NCBI GenBank assembly: GCA_032871835.1
Contig: CM065299.1
Span: 24,569,074 to 24,633,073, forward strand
DNA length: 64,000 nt
Direction of reading: 5' to 3'
DNA from: Dipteronia dyeriana
Lineage: Eukaryota > Streptophyta > Magnoliopsida > Sapindales > Sapindaceae
Shown here: positions 10,320 through 22,994 of the stretch, piece after piece
Layout of the letters: each line of letters opens with the position of its first letter
How positions within the stretch are numbered: the stretch's first letter is position 1
Notes under the pieces: model-generated
Told to the model about the DNA's origin: nothing
Database searches by the model: none
Seen by the model: only the letters and a program-made list of their open reading frames with translations
Position numbers and translations under genes: made by a program

Positions 10320-11520
10320 TGAATTTGAATGATAAATTGGGGGTTATTGAAAAGCTAGAAGCATGAGATATATGTCTAGATGGTAGTGTAACAACTCATA
10401 CAATTCTACGGAGTCAGAATATTTTATCAATTTGACTTTCCTCAGAGCAAATATTAATAATGTATCAGGTCTAGCAAATCTGATAGAAGGCTCTGAAAGA
10501 GCCATGATATTGTTATTAAAACGATACTAAATTATGTATCTATAATGGATTATATTCAAATAGATCCAGAAGGAATCTGCTTAGTTTCAATTATATATGG
10601 AGTAATGGATATCATATTTAAACTATAAATAAAGAGAACATTGAATATTTGTGAATTACTTCTTGTGATTCACGCCAGAAACTCATTATAGAAAAGTTAT
10701 GTTCTTTATCATCTAGACTATATTAAACTATTATGAAAAGTGTAGAAGTTTATGCAGTTATGAATCAGAAGTTCTCAGATCCAAAAATGTTTGGTACTTT
10801 GGCATGACCGTCTCGGTCACCCAATATCTGCAATGATAAGTAAAATCATTGAAAATTCTCATGGACATTTATTAAAGAACCAGATGATTTTTTTATCCTA
10901 TGATAATTTATGTATTGCATGTTCTCAGGGGAAATTAACAATAAAACTCTCTTATTCTAAAGTCGGTTTTGAATCCACATCATTCTTATAAAGAATTCGA
11001 GCGGATATATGTTGACCTATCCATCCACAAAGTGAACCATTCCGTTATTTATGGTTCTGGTCGATGCATCTGTCAGATGGTCACATGTTTACTTATTTTC
11101 AACAAGTAATGTTTCTTTTGCAAGATATCTTACACAACGATTATCCAATTAAGTCCATACGATTTGATAATGTTGGTGAATTTACTTTCAAGACATTTGA
11201 TGAATATTACAAAATGGCAGGGAATGATGTTGAACATCCAGTTCCATATGTTCATACTTATAATGGATTAGCAAAATCACTTATTAAACCTATCAAGATA
11301 ATTGTAAGAACTTTATTATTATGAACGCAATTACCGATTTTTGTTTGAGGGCATGTTATTTTACATGCTGCTGCATTAATCCATCTTCGACCCACTGCTT
11401 ATCATTAGTATACACAAGTACAACTTGTACTTGGCCATCAAACAGATATATCTCATTTACGTACATTTGGTTGTGCGGTATATGTCCCAATTATACCAAC
11501 AAAAGGAACTAAAATGAGAC
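10320..11520 (+). pseudogene. Old copia protease and integrase remnants
   Basis: Near 10370-10440 the text DICLDGSVTTHTILR is a broken protease active site (normally DSGTTHTIL). At 10791-10991 the frame reads VLWHDRLGHPISAM, then NLCIACSQGK, the integrase zinc-binding region. Near 11064-11324 it reads SDGHMFTYFQQVM, YPIKSIRFDNVGEFT and HPVPYVHTYNGLAKSLIK; the second catalytic Asp (FDN) is visible, while the last motif reads NGLAKSLIK and so also lacks the normal Glu (normally NGLAESLIK). Frames shift repeatedly. Confidence 0.75.
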
Positions 11521-12229
11521 CACAAGGTGTTTTGGAATATACGTTGGTCTTGATTCACCATCAAGTATTAGATATCTGGAACCTTTGGTCGGTGTTCTTT
11601 TTATAGCATTATTTGCATATTGTCATTTTGATGAGACCAATTTCTCAACATTAGAGGAAATAAATATTTCTTCTGAAGAAAAGCGTGAACTTTCCTAGAA
11701 AGTTCCTAGCCTAATTCATTTAGACCCATACAAATCTCAATGTGAGAAAAAAGTACGCAAGATAGTTAATCATCAAGCAATAACAAATCAATTATCAGAT
11801 ACATTTACAGATGCTAATAAGGTAACAAAATCATACATCCCAATTGTTAATATATCAGCACGGGTGATTGTTCCAAAAAAATAATCTGAACAAATCATAG
11901 CAAAATAATCATTTATTGCACGCTAAAAGTGTGGTAGACCATTTGGTTCAAAAGATATTGTTCCCCAAAAGAGGAAAATAAATAGATCCATTTTCCTTAA
12001 AGAGTTAAATATCTCTGAAGAGACACGGGTCACTAGAGTGACAAAAGTCTTTGTAGGGAAAGGAACCTTAAAATAGATACAAGAATATAGAAATGAGGAA
12101 ATTTCTATAAATTATATAAGAGAATTGTGGAATCGTGAAGAAACAATCATCGATGATGTATTTTCATATACAGTAGCAACTGAAATTATAAATAATGATT
12201 ATGAATCCCATAATTTCGATGATTATAGA

Positions 12230-13225
12230 CAGATGTCCGATTGACCTAAATGGAAATAAGCAATTCAAACAGAATTTACTTCATTAGCTTAACGTAAAGT
12301 GTTTGGACCAATAATCTAGACGTCTAAAGACGTCAAACCTGTTAGAGACAAATGGGTTTTTGTATGGAAACGTAATGAGAAAATGATGTTGTGAGATATA
12401 AGGCATGACTCGTAGCATTGGGTTTCTCTCAGAGACCTGGTATCGATTTTGATGAAACATATTCACCAATGATGGATACAATTATGTTTCGATTTCTGAT
12501 AAGCATGACTATCTTGGAAACACTTGAAATGTGTTTGATGGACGTAGTGACTGCTTATCCATACGGTTCATTCGATTCATATATTTACATAAAAATGCCT
12601 AAAAGATTTAAAATGTCAGAAGCATGTAAATCGAGATCTCGTAATTTGTATTCCATAAAATTACAAATGTCATTGTATAGATTAAAACAATATGGACGGT
12701 TATGGTATAACTGTCTCAGTGAGTATCTGATAAAAGAAGGGTATATTAATAATCATATATGCCTATGTGTTTTCATAAAGAAATCAGAATCTTGGATTTC
12801 TATAGTACCAGTTTATGTTGATGAAATGAATTTAAATGGAACTCCTGGAGAGACCCTGAAAATTGCTGAATATTTAAAAAGGGAATTCGAAATGAAAGAT
12901 CTGAGATAAATAAAATATTGTCTCGGCCTTGAGATCAAGCATATATCAAATGGATTACTTGTCCATCAATCAACATATATTGAAAAGATTTTAAAAAGAT
13001 TTCATATGGATAACGCTCATCCATTAATTACTCTTACGGTTGTTAGAGCTCTTGATCCTAAAAAATATCAATTCCGTCCAATAGAATATGGTGAAAAGAT
13101 ACTTGGTCATGAAGTACCATATCTTAATGCAATCGGTGCTTTGTTATATCCGGCTCAGTGTACTAGACCAGATATTGCATTCTCAATTAATGTACTAGCT
13201 AGATTCAATTCAACTTTCACTTAAA
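12230..13225 (+). pseudogene. Old copia reverse transcriptase remnant
   Basis: From about 12240 the broken frames give the entry motif, then GFSQRPGIDFDETYSPMMD, LMDVVTAYPYGSFDSYIYIKMP, MSLYRLKQYGRLWYNCLSEYL, VPVYVDEMNL (catalytic YVDD changed to YVDE), LKREFEMKDLR, KYCLGLEI and, after a stop, SINVLARFNS from the start of the RNase H connection. A stop after MKDLR and the YVDE change show it is dead. Confidence 0.82.
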
Positions 13226-13658
13226 GACATTGGAATGTGATCAAACATCTTTTTTGTTTCCTGAGTGGAACTTAGGATTATTTTATATAAAATCTAGCAA
13301 TTTTTCAGGTTTACTTGGTTATACTGATACTGGATATCTGTTTGATCCCCATAACGCTCGTTCACAAACGGGGTATGTTTTTACCTATAATAGCACAACA
13401 ATATCATGGCGCTCCACAAAACAGGCTTTAGGGCCAGTTTGGTATTGCTGTAACTTTTATAATAATTACTGTTAGCTGTGCTGAAAGAATAATTAGTTGT
13501 GGAGTTAATCGGCAGATGTTTGGTTAATTGTATTTTTAAAACTACTGTATAACTTAAAAGCAGTATACATATGTTTGGTAATTTTATTACAAAAGTGTTA
13601 AGATTAGTTACAATGACTAAAATATACATGATTTTAGGACTCTATTTTATTTTTTTCA

Positions 13659-13703
<45 letters not shown>

Positions 13704-14400
13704 CAATATTTAAGTACAATAAAAGATTTTTAAAAGATTTTATAAATCAAATCAATATTTAAATAGAATATTTAATTTTAAAATAAAATAATGTATATAA
13801 ATGATTTTAACTTTATTTCATAAGGATAATAATAATATTTTAAAATATTTATTAAATGTTGAAATATATTATTCCATAATCGTTTTTAAAAAGTAACCCC
13901 TCACCTACTTTTTAAAATCACTGTCAAAACTTGTCAGATTATCAATTAATCACTTTTGGAAGTTTTATCATACATCATTTTATATCAAAATTATAAAATT
14001 ATCCAATTGTAACTTTTCAAAAGCAATTCCAAACTGACCCTTAGTTGCTACATCCACTAATCATTCTGAGATCATCGCATTTCATGAAACAAGTCGAGAA
14101 TGTGTTTGGCTAAGATCAGTTATTCATCATATTTAAAATCCTTAAGGATTTTCATTATCTACAAAAATACAGACATCGATGTTTGAAGATAATGTGGTTT
14201 GTATTGCTCAAATTAGAAGGGGATATATCAAAGGAGATAGAACCAAACATATTTCTCTTAAATTCTTCTATACTCGTGAGCTTCAATATAACCGATAAAT
14301 TGATGTTAAGCAAATACGGTCTACAGATAATCTTTGTAGATCTGTTTACCAAAGTATTGCCTACATCAACTTTTGGAAACTGGTAAATGGAATAGGCATG
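13226..14400 (+). pseudogene. Old copia RNase H, interrupted by a MITE
   Basis: The domain reads LGYTDTGYLFDPHNARSQTGYVF and SWRSTKQAL up to 13430, is interrupted by the MITE, then resumes at 14041 with VATSTNHSEIIAFHE and ECVWLRS, and further on ADLFTKVLPTSTF near 14335-14385. Removing the MITE and one TTA gives a continuous reading across the insertion site. It is followed by the untranslated region and the purine tract before the 3' LTR. Confidence 0.85.
13428..14043. mobile_element. PIF/Harbinger-type MITE inside copia RNase H
   Basis: The body at 13431-14040 (610 bp) starts GGGCCAGTTTGGTATTGCT and ends AGCAATTCCAAACTGACCC, imperfect inverted repeats of at least 19 bp. It is flanked by the trinucleotide TTA at 13428-13430 and 14041-14043. 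The G-rich terminus and TTA duplication are the Tourist/PIF-Harbinger pattern. The interior is AT-rich, has no coding frame, and includes a (TA)n run at about 13663-13701. Confidence 0.9.
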
Positions 14401-14638
14401 TGTCGGCTCTGTAAATTACTAGATTGAAGCTGAAGTTTTGTATAGGGGGAGCGTTCAATTAGGGGGAGCAGAATTTTAAAATGGACATCAACATATCGTA
14501 ATCTTTTTCCTTCTTCCGAATTTTGTCCAACTAGGTTTTACCGGAAAGGTTTTAACGAGACAGTTTTGAGAATATCCCACCCCACTAGCAAAGATTTACT
14601 TTTTGTATTGATTTCAAGTGGTGGAAATCTAGGGGGAT

Positions 14639-14952
14639 TGATGTAATTGTATTTCCACCGCTTGACTTGCTTTCCACCGCTTCACTTTCTCCTTTTTATG
14701 AGTGATGATGCAAATAGGCAAGTGGTTGAGTGATCAAACCAAAGTCTATATATATAGAGATCCACTTCATTTTAAATGTTAGCTCTCAAAAAGTTGAATA
14801 CAAATTGTCCGGTTAATACTTTTTACTCGTCTAATCTTTCTCATCTCATTGTCCTGTTAATATTCTCTACTTTTTCTTGTTTCTCTTTATTTATCTTATA
14901 CTCTTATCTCTCTCTTATTTCATTTATTTGTTATTTCATTCTATTGGCAACA
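14639..14952 (+). repeat. 3' LTR of the old copia element
   Basis: 314 bp, preceded by the purine tract AGGGGGAT and starting TGATGTAATTG, ending GGCAACA. A small internal duplication of TTTCCACCGCTT and an indel distinguish it from the 5' copy. A TATA-like TATATATATAGAG lies near 14746. Confidence 0.85.
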
Positions 14953-15369
14953 AATTCTTTATTTATATGTAATTTTTTAGATTAGTTATCTTGAAAAAAA
15001 AAATGAAACTAATAATATCATCATATTAATCACACATACTTGCCATCTCTAAATCCTAAATGATCCCTTTACTTCTAGGTCTCTTTGCTTGAGCCCTAGA
15101 ATCCTAACTTTGAGAAATTCTTAAAAATATTTGTGTCTATTGCTTGTGTTCTTTCAATGTACTATATTATGCCCATACAATTAACTGTCTTACTTGTTTT
15201 TTTTTTTGGCGAGGCTTAATTTCTGAGTAATTTTAGGCTCATTTAGTGCCTTTTACAAAGGAGTGACAATAGTTGCACCTCTCTAAAACCATAGTTACAT
15301 CCTATATTTAAATTTGTTTCTAAATTCCAATATTGCTATTAAATAAATTAATAATGTTTTTATGAAAAG

Positions 15370-15410
<41 letters not shown>

Positions 15411-16556
15411 CTGTATAACTATTTTAATTCTCTGAAGTTTTTAATAATCAAACTTTTTTTTAAGAAAACAAAAACCAAAAACAAAACTCAAACCCAAAAG
15501 TGGGAGCTTCTTTCCATTAAGTTAGGTGTGATTGAAAAGGGGACTGAGAGATTTTTTTATCTATAACGTAATTCTTTTTTCGAAGTGAGGACAAATAATC
15601 ACCCATTATATTGTTTCCGTCTCTATTTGCCACAAGGCACAACTACGAACAACTGTCCCAAAACACTTCTTTTTTGCATTTCACCAAGAATCTCACTTAC
15701 ATGTCAATAATTTATAAAATCACAACGAATTTCATAGTTTTACTAAATTTATTTTATAATTCTTTCATTTATAATATTTTTCTAAAATTGAAAGGACAGT
15801 ATATTTGGTAATGTTTGGGTGCGTTTACAAAATATAATCTTTAAAAAAAAAATTAGCGGTGATGTACATACAAAAAGGGATATACATATAATTTTTCAGA
15901 GACGTAAATATTGTTACGCTTTACAAAGTTGAATGATGGTTGGAATGAGAGAGAGACTCTGTCCAAGTGATGTTCTGATAAGCCCATATAGTCCATTATT
16001 GGATTATCGATTTATCAGTAGAAAAAAGGAAACTACTTTTAATTAGAATATTGAAGAAATATTCATGAAATTTTTATTTTTTATTTTTTGAAGTATTACA
16101 ATAACTATTACAATAGGACTGTTGGGACGTACCAATATCAAAAAATATAAGTACGGCTCGGGTATATACTCCTATAAGGGGAGATAACTACTTATACATG
16201 TGTGGCCCGAATTTATACTCCATAGTAGGAGATAACTACTCCTACAACCCAAGATGAAAACTCTTCACACATGTTTGTAAAATGTATAGAAGAGAGGTGC
16301 ACTACCAACTCTGCTAAGAGATAATGTGCTAAATGTCTATGATTAGATGGTTAAACTATATATATATATATAAAAATTCAGGTGAGACCAAATTCCTTGG
16401 ATGCATTGAAAGAAGTAAAAAAAAATATTTACAATAAAAAGTAAAGAATTTTCAGTGTTTAAAAAGAATGACTAAATTAGATCTACAGATTTAAGAATAA
16501 TATTCATTTTGTCTCATTCTTTCAGTATAATTCCCCAACATTAAATTCAAAAGTTA
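14953..16556. other. Gene-free AT-rich stretch
   Basis: No supported gene. It contains a (TA)n run at about 15374-15406, scattered poly-A/T tracts and a repeated GGAGATAACTACT unit near 16180-16240. Short frames here show no family resemblance. Confidence 0.5.
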
Positions 16557-16559
16557 AAG

Positions 16560-19080
16560 AGATTTTAGTAGCATATTTTTTTTTAATAGTAAAAATATAT
16601 TCAAAAGGCTCCAAGAGCCAAATAGCAAGCCAACAATTACAACAAAAACCTACCAATTACAACAAAAACCCACCAAAACACCCAACATCCTGACAAGCAA
16701 CCAAAAACACAACCACCAAAAGCCACCAACAGACTAACAAGCTAAAGGAAAGAGTGAACGCAAAAGCTAAGCCCCCCGACAGATGCATATAGAAAACAAG
16801 AACAAACAAAGCAACGCCACAACAAAAACCCAACAACAAAGGCAACAAAAAACTCCAGCCAAACCCACCACCCTGAAGCAGAAACCGCCCAACCAAAAAG
16901 ATCCAGAACCAAGTAAACTTACACCATTTTCGACTTGAACTCCTTCAACTTCGACATCGCTTTAGCTAAAACATCAGTCATCATCACTTCCTTTTCGTTG
17001 AAATCGAACCCAAAGATGTACCAATGTCTTTAGACTTCGTTATCTCCTCCTCAAAGATCCAAGACAACTTATACTTGGAGCTCCTAGTCTTCATGCCATG
17101 GCTCTTTGCATCGAAACAAAACGCCTTGTCATTCCTCCTCTTCGAATTGATGATGATATCATCATTGTCTTCCTATTTCACAGGAATTGAAAATAAACCA
17201 CTTAAACAATGAAGCTCATTAATATGCTCATAAGACCTCACCACCTTTGTAGTATCAACAACGTTAATGATCCCCACTCCAGACTCAAATTTATGACTTG
17301 TAACACTACCTTCTTATTGTAAAAAAAAAAATCGCATCAAACACTCCCACTGCAGCCTTCACGCTAGAGGCCTTAGATAGGCCGCGAGACCCAAACTCGA
17401 CCGAGGATGAATCATGGTCCAAAAGCCTATCTTTTTTGCCATAAGAAAGTAGGCCTAAAAGCCTACTATCCTCCCCCTAATTTAGGCATGATGTCCTTTT
17501 AGAGCCAATCCAATCTTTGTCTTAGGCCTGAACATAAAATTTTCCATCCTCCATAACACTTTTTATATCTCTACCATCAACTAGACCACTACTTTTCTCT
17601 AAAGACAACTTGGTAGCACCATTAAGGACAATACTATCTTTGTCTGAAAATGACTTCTCACCAACTTCCCTATCCATGCTTAGCTTTGAAAGGAAACCTG
17701 AACACTCATTTCCCACATTATCCTTACCATCATTTCCTAACTTGTTAAGACACTGACATGTTGCCCCTTTTGAACCTTTCTTTTCATTGTTGTAGACCTA
17801 ATCACTACCATTTCCTTCCTTCAAGGCACTGCCATTTATTTCATAATCAAAAAAGGAAGCTTGCGGCCACCTTTAATGCTAGCAAGTTAACACAATCCGA
17901 AAATTTTAAAGAATTCAAACTTTCTACCGATTAACTCATCTTCAACCCCAGAACATTCACCATCCAGTTGTAGTCCACCAGCGTTGGATCTCCATATACC
18001 TTCACCATAAAAAAATTATCTCCCAGCAGAATTTTGATTATCTTTGGACAGACCTTCTCACGAGGAACTAACATTAAGATCCTCCATCTGTCTAGCCTTC
18101 CCTTATCACTAAATCTTCATCTACAAATAAAGCTTCCCTAAAAACATTTCCCAACCTCATAAAGAATAAAGAACACTAGACCTTCAAAGAGACCCCTACA
18201 ATGTTGATCTAAACTAATCTTGTTTTTTGAAGTGAATGAGTCACACCATCTAGACATCGAAGAGAAGCAATTGTCCTAAAAAAAATATGTTCATAGTAAA
18301 CCCATCCCTCTCATTTTCATAATCAAAATACCATACAATGTTTTTATCTCCTAAATAAGAAATGTAAAGGAGAATTCCCTTTCACTCAGCCTTTGATTCA
18401 CCTTAGACACACTAGAGAACTATTGCAGCTCTTCAAATGCACACTTAGCCATCTGTTTATCTTCACCACACTTGTTGTCCCAAGGAAAAAAAAAAGCTAA
18501 CTCTTCCTCATTCCTTTCCACGTTTTGATGCCTCCTTGACCAACCTTACAAAACCTTAACAATGTAAACTTTGTTAACATTTTGACAACCAGACCACCCA
18601 GAAACATTGCTCCTACCATCTCCATAAGACACTCTGTCAACTCTCGGACCAAACTTCTTAGCAACACATGTTCTTCTTTGAGTTTTCCATCCAAATTTTA
18701 TTCTTCTTTGATTCTTCCATCCAAATGCAGCAACCTTTGACCAAATTGATAATCCAAGAAAAAAAATTCCGTTCACTTTCTATGCCACCCTTCTAGCCTC
18801 CTCCAAAGATTCAAACCGAATAAAAGCAGAACAAGTACTTCGAAAGGGGTTCTTTTTGAAGACAAGAACACATCTCTTACCTTACCAAAATTTTTGAAAA
18901 AACCCCAAAGATAAACCAATTCTACATTCGGGTTCAAGTTATCAATGAAAATATAATGTCAAATCTCCCTAAATTTTTCACACCACCATGGCCGAAGATT
19001 TTATCAATTGTTTTCCTTCCATGGCCTAAAATTTCATAGCTTCTCTCACGAACTCTCTCTCTCTCTCATTGACATTTTTT
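16560..19080 (-). pseudogene. LINE relic: RRM-type ORF1 plus 3' tail, no ORF2
   Basis: Read on the - strand. A possible start near 19019 (MEGKQL) leads into an RNA-recognition-motif-like stretch between about 18960 and 18720: FIDNLNPN, LVYLWGFFKNFGKVRDVF, SAFIRFESLEEARRVA and KVNGIFFLGLSIWSK. This is the RRM-bearing ORF1 seen in one class of plant L1 elements. A low-similarity middle section follows, then a basic C-terminus near 17090-16921 ending MTDVLAKAMSKLKEFKSKMV and a stop. The sequence then passes straight to a hydrophobic-looking tail (16657-16900) and a T run at about 16577-16586 that corresponds to the poly-A end. No endonuclease or reverse transcriptase is visible between. Multiple stops and shifts. 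Confidence 0.65.
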
Positions 19081-20879
19081 TGTTTCATATGGGACAAGAA
19101 TTTACTGAGATATGAATGTTATTTTTTTACATGGTCTCATGGCGGTGATATGGGAAGAGACACACTTAAGTTTGTTAATAGTTTTCATTCTCTTGAAGTA
19201 GTAGTAACAAGTACTTAAGCTAAGAGCATCCCCAATAAGCAAAAAAAAAACACGCCTTTGACTATTAATAGGAAGGTTGGATCGGAATTTGCTCTAACAG
19301 CCTCCCTATTTCTCCCCTCAAATTATTTTCCGGCCAAAGCCTACCTAAATCCAAGGAGACAAGGCTTCCTCCCTGTTTTTGTTTTACTCCTCAATTAAAA
19401 TGAATGGTCAAGATGAGTTCACCTCAATTGAATTTCAAGTATTCAAATTTAATTAAATTTATTTAAAAATAATAATATTTCATTTTTAATTAAAAACAAA
19501 TAAAAAATAATAAGGAACTATTTTTAGGGAGGCTTCTTGTTGTGTTAACTCCATAAGGCATTTCTAACCTTGGGTCATCCCCAGCCGCATCTTCAATTTG
19601 TAGCTAAAATGGCCCTCCAGGCTCCAACCCTGTGCCAAATCCACCGCTATTTTTGCTACAATGAGCAGTGTCGTGCAATATACTTTGCGACACTGTTCAC
19701 TTGTGCAAATTTAGCACAAGTTTTACTTTTTATTTTTTATTTTACATTGGGTTTTGATTGGTTGGAGATGAGTATTTGTTGACAAATAAAAAAAAAGGGG
19801 AATAGTGTAAGATTTTGTGCAATTGGCTGGAAATGAAATAGTGAAATAGGGTGAAAGTTACACTATTTTAATGTAAAAGTTACACCAAAAACATTATTTG
19901 GGTTGGAGATAGTCTTATATAACTCTTCTTTTGTAAAAAGTACACTAAAGTCTCTAAATATAAGGAAAATATAAGTAGTTTTATAAGTATTTAGTAAGTC
20001 ACATGATTACATAACATGTGATTGGTGTCGGTATTAATGATTTTTATGTAAGAATTAATAGGTGGTTGCTTAGGGCCTCCAAAATTTCTCCAAAATTTTA
20101 TAGCCTCATTTTTATTTTATTTTTCAATTTTTACTTATAGATAATATTAAATTAAAAGGCCTCCTAATATATAGGAATGAAAATATAAATATTCTCTAAG
20201 GTTAAAGATAAAAATTCTTTTTAAATATATATTAACATCTTTTATATAACAACTTATTATAAGCTTTTTTTCTCTTAAAAAAATATTATTTATTTAAAAT
20301 GTAATTGCTTCCTAATTCCAAAACAACTCTTTATATATATATATATATATGGAAAACTCTTTATTTAGAATTTAATTATTAACCGGTTCTAAAAGAATTC
20401 TTAATACTTTCTTACTTTTAAACGGTCACGAATAACATAGTAACAAAGAAAAAAAAAATTATACATTTAATGATCATAATATTTCTTTAGAACACATGCT
20501 TCTGAACATTTTTTTTTAAAAAAAATGCCATTAGGTTAATTTTTTTATCTTATATCTATTTTATTCATTTATTTTATTTTCTACTAATTTTATTTTCACT
20601 TATCTATAACTATGTTATCTCCCTAACTTAGTTTCAAGTTGTTTCAATAACTTTCTTCAAAATCAAATCTTAAAATTTTTAGTTCTTTAAAGACAACTTT
20701 TTTAGGAGGATCATTCTTTCACTTTGGAATTTTCCAGAGTTCTATAACTAATATTTTTGTATCACACAAAGGAAGATAAATAAATCTTTAGTAATTTTTT
20801 TTTACTAAAAAAATTGATTTTATGATAAATATAAAATATTGTCTCATTCAAAAGGCATCTATTTAATATATAAAAGCTG
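19081..20879. other. Gene-free stretch with possible MITE fragments
   Basis: No supported gene. Phrases such as GAGCATCCCCAATAAGC (about 19226), GGGTCATCCCCAGCC (about 19572) and GGGTTGGAGATAGTC (about 19897) look like MITE ends, but no clean pair of termini with a TSD could be made. Poly-A/T runs and a (TA)n run near 20332-20350 are present. Confidence 0.45.
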
Positions 20880-21104
20880 ACCTAGAGTCACAGCGCCACA
20901 TGTTGCCGTGAGAGAGGTTTAGATTTAGATTCATTTATTTTTTTATTTCTTTTTAAATAAAAATGTATTCATATATTAATAAGAAAAGATGAATAAACAA
21001 TTTGATTACAAACACGAAACAACTCTCACAACATGTCGTCGTGAGGGAGTTTTAGATTTAAATGCATTTATTTCTTTTATTCTTTTTAAAATAAAAATGT
21101 ATGC

Positions 21105-21153
<49 letters not shown>

Positions 21154-21289
21154 AAATAAAAAGAATTTTGGATTTAAATGCATTCATCTATATCTTTTTA
21201 AAAATATAAGTGTATTCATTTATATTTATTTAAATATATATTAATAAGACAAAATGAATATACAATTTGATTACAATTAATGTATTCAT

Positions 21290-21322
<33 letters not shown>

Positions 21323-21410
21323 GAAAAGATAAGTAGACAATTTGATTATAATTATGAAACAACCCTCACACATGTCACACATGTCGCGTGAGGAAGTTTT
21401 GGATTGAAAT
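20880..21410. repeat. Degenerate tandem array with (TA)n spacers
   Basis: Diverged copies of a unit of roughly 110-240 bp. Landmarks recur: CATGTTGCCGTGAGAGAGG (20898), CATGTCGTCGTGAGGGAG (21032) and CATGTCGCGTGAGGAAG (21378), each followed by GTTTTxGATTxAAATG-like sequence. ATTAATAAGAxAAxATGAATAxACAATTTG recurs near 20975, 21240 and 21315. Two long (TA)n runs (about 21110-21146 and 21290-21316) lie inside it. Confidence 0.7.
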
Positions 21411-22942
21411 GTTATTAATTATTAATTATAAAGCTTTAACCATTTATAATATTATTTAGCTGTAAGTTTATGGTAAGTTCAAAAGACCTTATCTAATTAA
21501 TTAAATTGTCATTAATAATATTACCATGCTAATTAATTAATTAATTTCCTAAGTAAGTTCAATAGATTAAGTAATTAATTAATCAAATTATAATAATATT
21601 ATATTATTTAGATAGTAAATTAAAAGGACATTAACTTATATCTGGTAAGTTAAAAACACAAGAAATAATAATAAAGTTTATAATGACTTGGGATTTTAAA
21701 AGTTGGCAAATTAACCTAAAATAACCTCGTTTAGACAAAAACACATTATACGAAATGAGTTATTAGTTTTGATAAATTATAATGTTTTCATTTCACTGGT
21801 GTTCTCGTATAAATACAATATACTGTTAGATCGTTACTGTTTTAATAATTTATGTTTAAAATATATTTATTATGGTGAACGGATAAAAATACTTTCAATA
21901 GTTATTTTACATTAGATTTCTTTCATTCATCAGATTTCTTTGAAAATAAATTATTTATTTTCAAATCATCTTAAATATTCATTTTTACAATTTCTAGTAA
22001 TTTTGTACAGTCACAACACTTTACTTACGGTTTACCAAACACATTGAAATTGTTTTTTGTTCTCATAACACTTTTAAAAATCAGTTTACCAAACACTCAA
22101 CTAATTCTTCTCACACCAAATCCAAAAGCAATTCCCCACAACAGAATCAAAAGCAATTTTTCTCATAGCATAACAATACCAAACTGGGTCTTAGTTTTGA
22201 TAAATTATAATGTTTTCATTTCACTGAGAACAACTGGTGTTCTCATCTTAGATTATCATTCTTTGTTGATTGAATATTATACGTTTTAATTATTTTTAAA
22301 CAGTTGTACCCTATCTCATATTCCATTGGAGCACTCATTTTTTTCTCTATGGAACGTGCTCCTATTATTTTTGAATAAAGGTTTGTGAATTTGCCTTTTG
22401 CTGATTATTATGTCCAAATATATATATATATTTTGACAGTATTATTTACATATTTATTTTTGTCCAAATATATATACTAACTTAATTTTCGAAAATAGTT
22501 AGATGTCATTTTGGAAGTTGTCGAAGCTCAAGACCTCTTGTATCCATATCATTATTTTGTGAACACTTTTCGACAATCGTGATTAAGTTAGAGTCAAAAA
22601 TCTAAAGAAATGTAATCTTTTGAAATTTTATTTAAAAGCAAATGCTATTTAAAAATTGAAAGAAGGAAAATGATCCAAAAACTCCCTCACGGCGAGTTAA
22701 TACTTGATCCAAAAACTAAAGAAAAATAATGTTAAGGAGAGGGAAAGGTATCTAGAACATATTACTAATATTAATTAATTTTAAGATGACAGGTTTCCTT
22801 AATAACTAATTAATGATATTAATTACTAATTAATGACAGGTTTTCTCAATGACTAGTTATTAACTAATTAATAATATAATAAATAATTACAAAGTAAGAT
22901 GATCATAGATTTTCTCATAACTAATTTATTAATCGTTCATGG

Positions 22943-22992
<50 letters not shown>
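21411..22992. other. Gene-free stretch with local duplications
   Basis: No gene. TTAGTTTTGATAAATTATAATG and the following TTTTCATTTCACTG occur at about 21763 and again at about 22193. Just before the second copy, 22080-22192 looks like the right end of a PIF-type MITE (AAGCAATT ... ACCAAACTGGGTC then TTA), but its left end was not found. The stretch 21826-21940 resembles 37655-37775. A (TTA)n run at about 22946-22994 marks the right edge. Confidence 0.55.

Positions 22993-22994
<2 letters not shown>

Larger units (their letters stand above)
8382..14952 (+). mobile_element. Old Ty1/copia retrotransposon with nested MITE
   Basis: The LTRs at 8382-8689 and 14639-14952 resemble each other at roughly 80% with indels, so the insertion is much older than its neighbour. 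The 5' LTR is followed by a region containing ATTAGCACGA, like the ATCAGCACGA stretch after the LTR in one plant copia family. The 3' LTR is preceded by AGGGGGAT. Gag, protease, integrase, reverse transcriptase and RNase H remnants occur in copia order on the + strand, all with stops and shifts. No matching TSD was found (AACAT on the left, AATTC on the right), consistent with age or with end decay. Confidence 0.88.

Noticed and set aside
16657..16896. Hydrophobic - strand frame resembling a small membrane protein
   Set aside because: It is the 3' tail of the LINE relic; its hydrophobic look comes from the base composition.
19205..19925. Possible MITEs with GAGCATCCCCAAT or GGGTTGGAGATAG ends
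   Set aside because: Termini could not be paired convincingly and no TSD was found.
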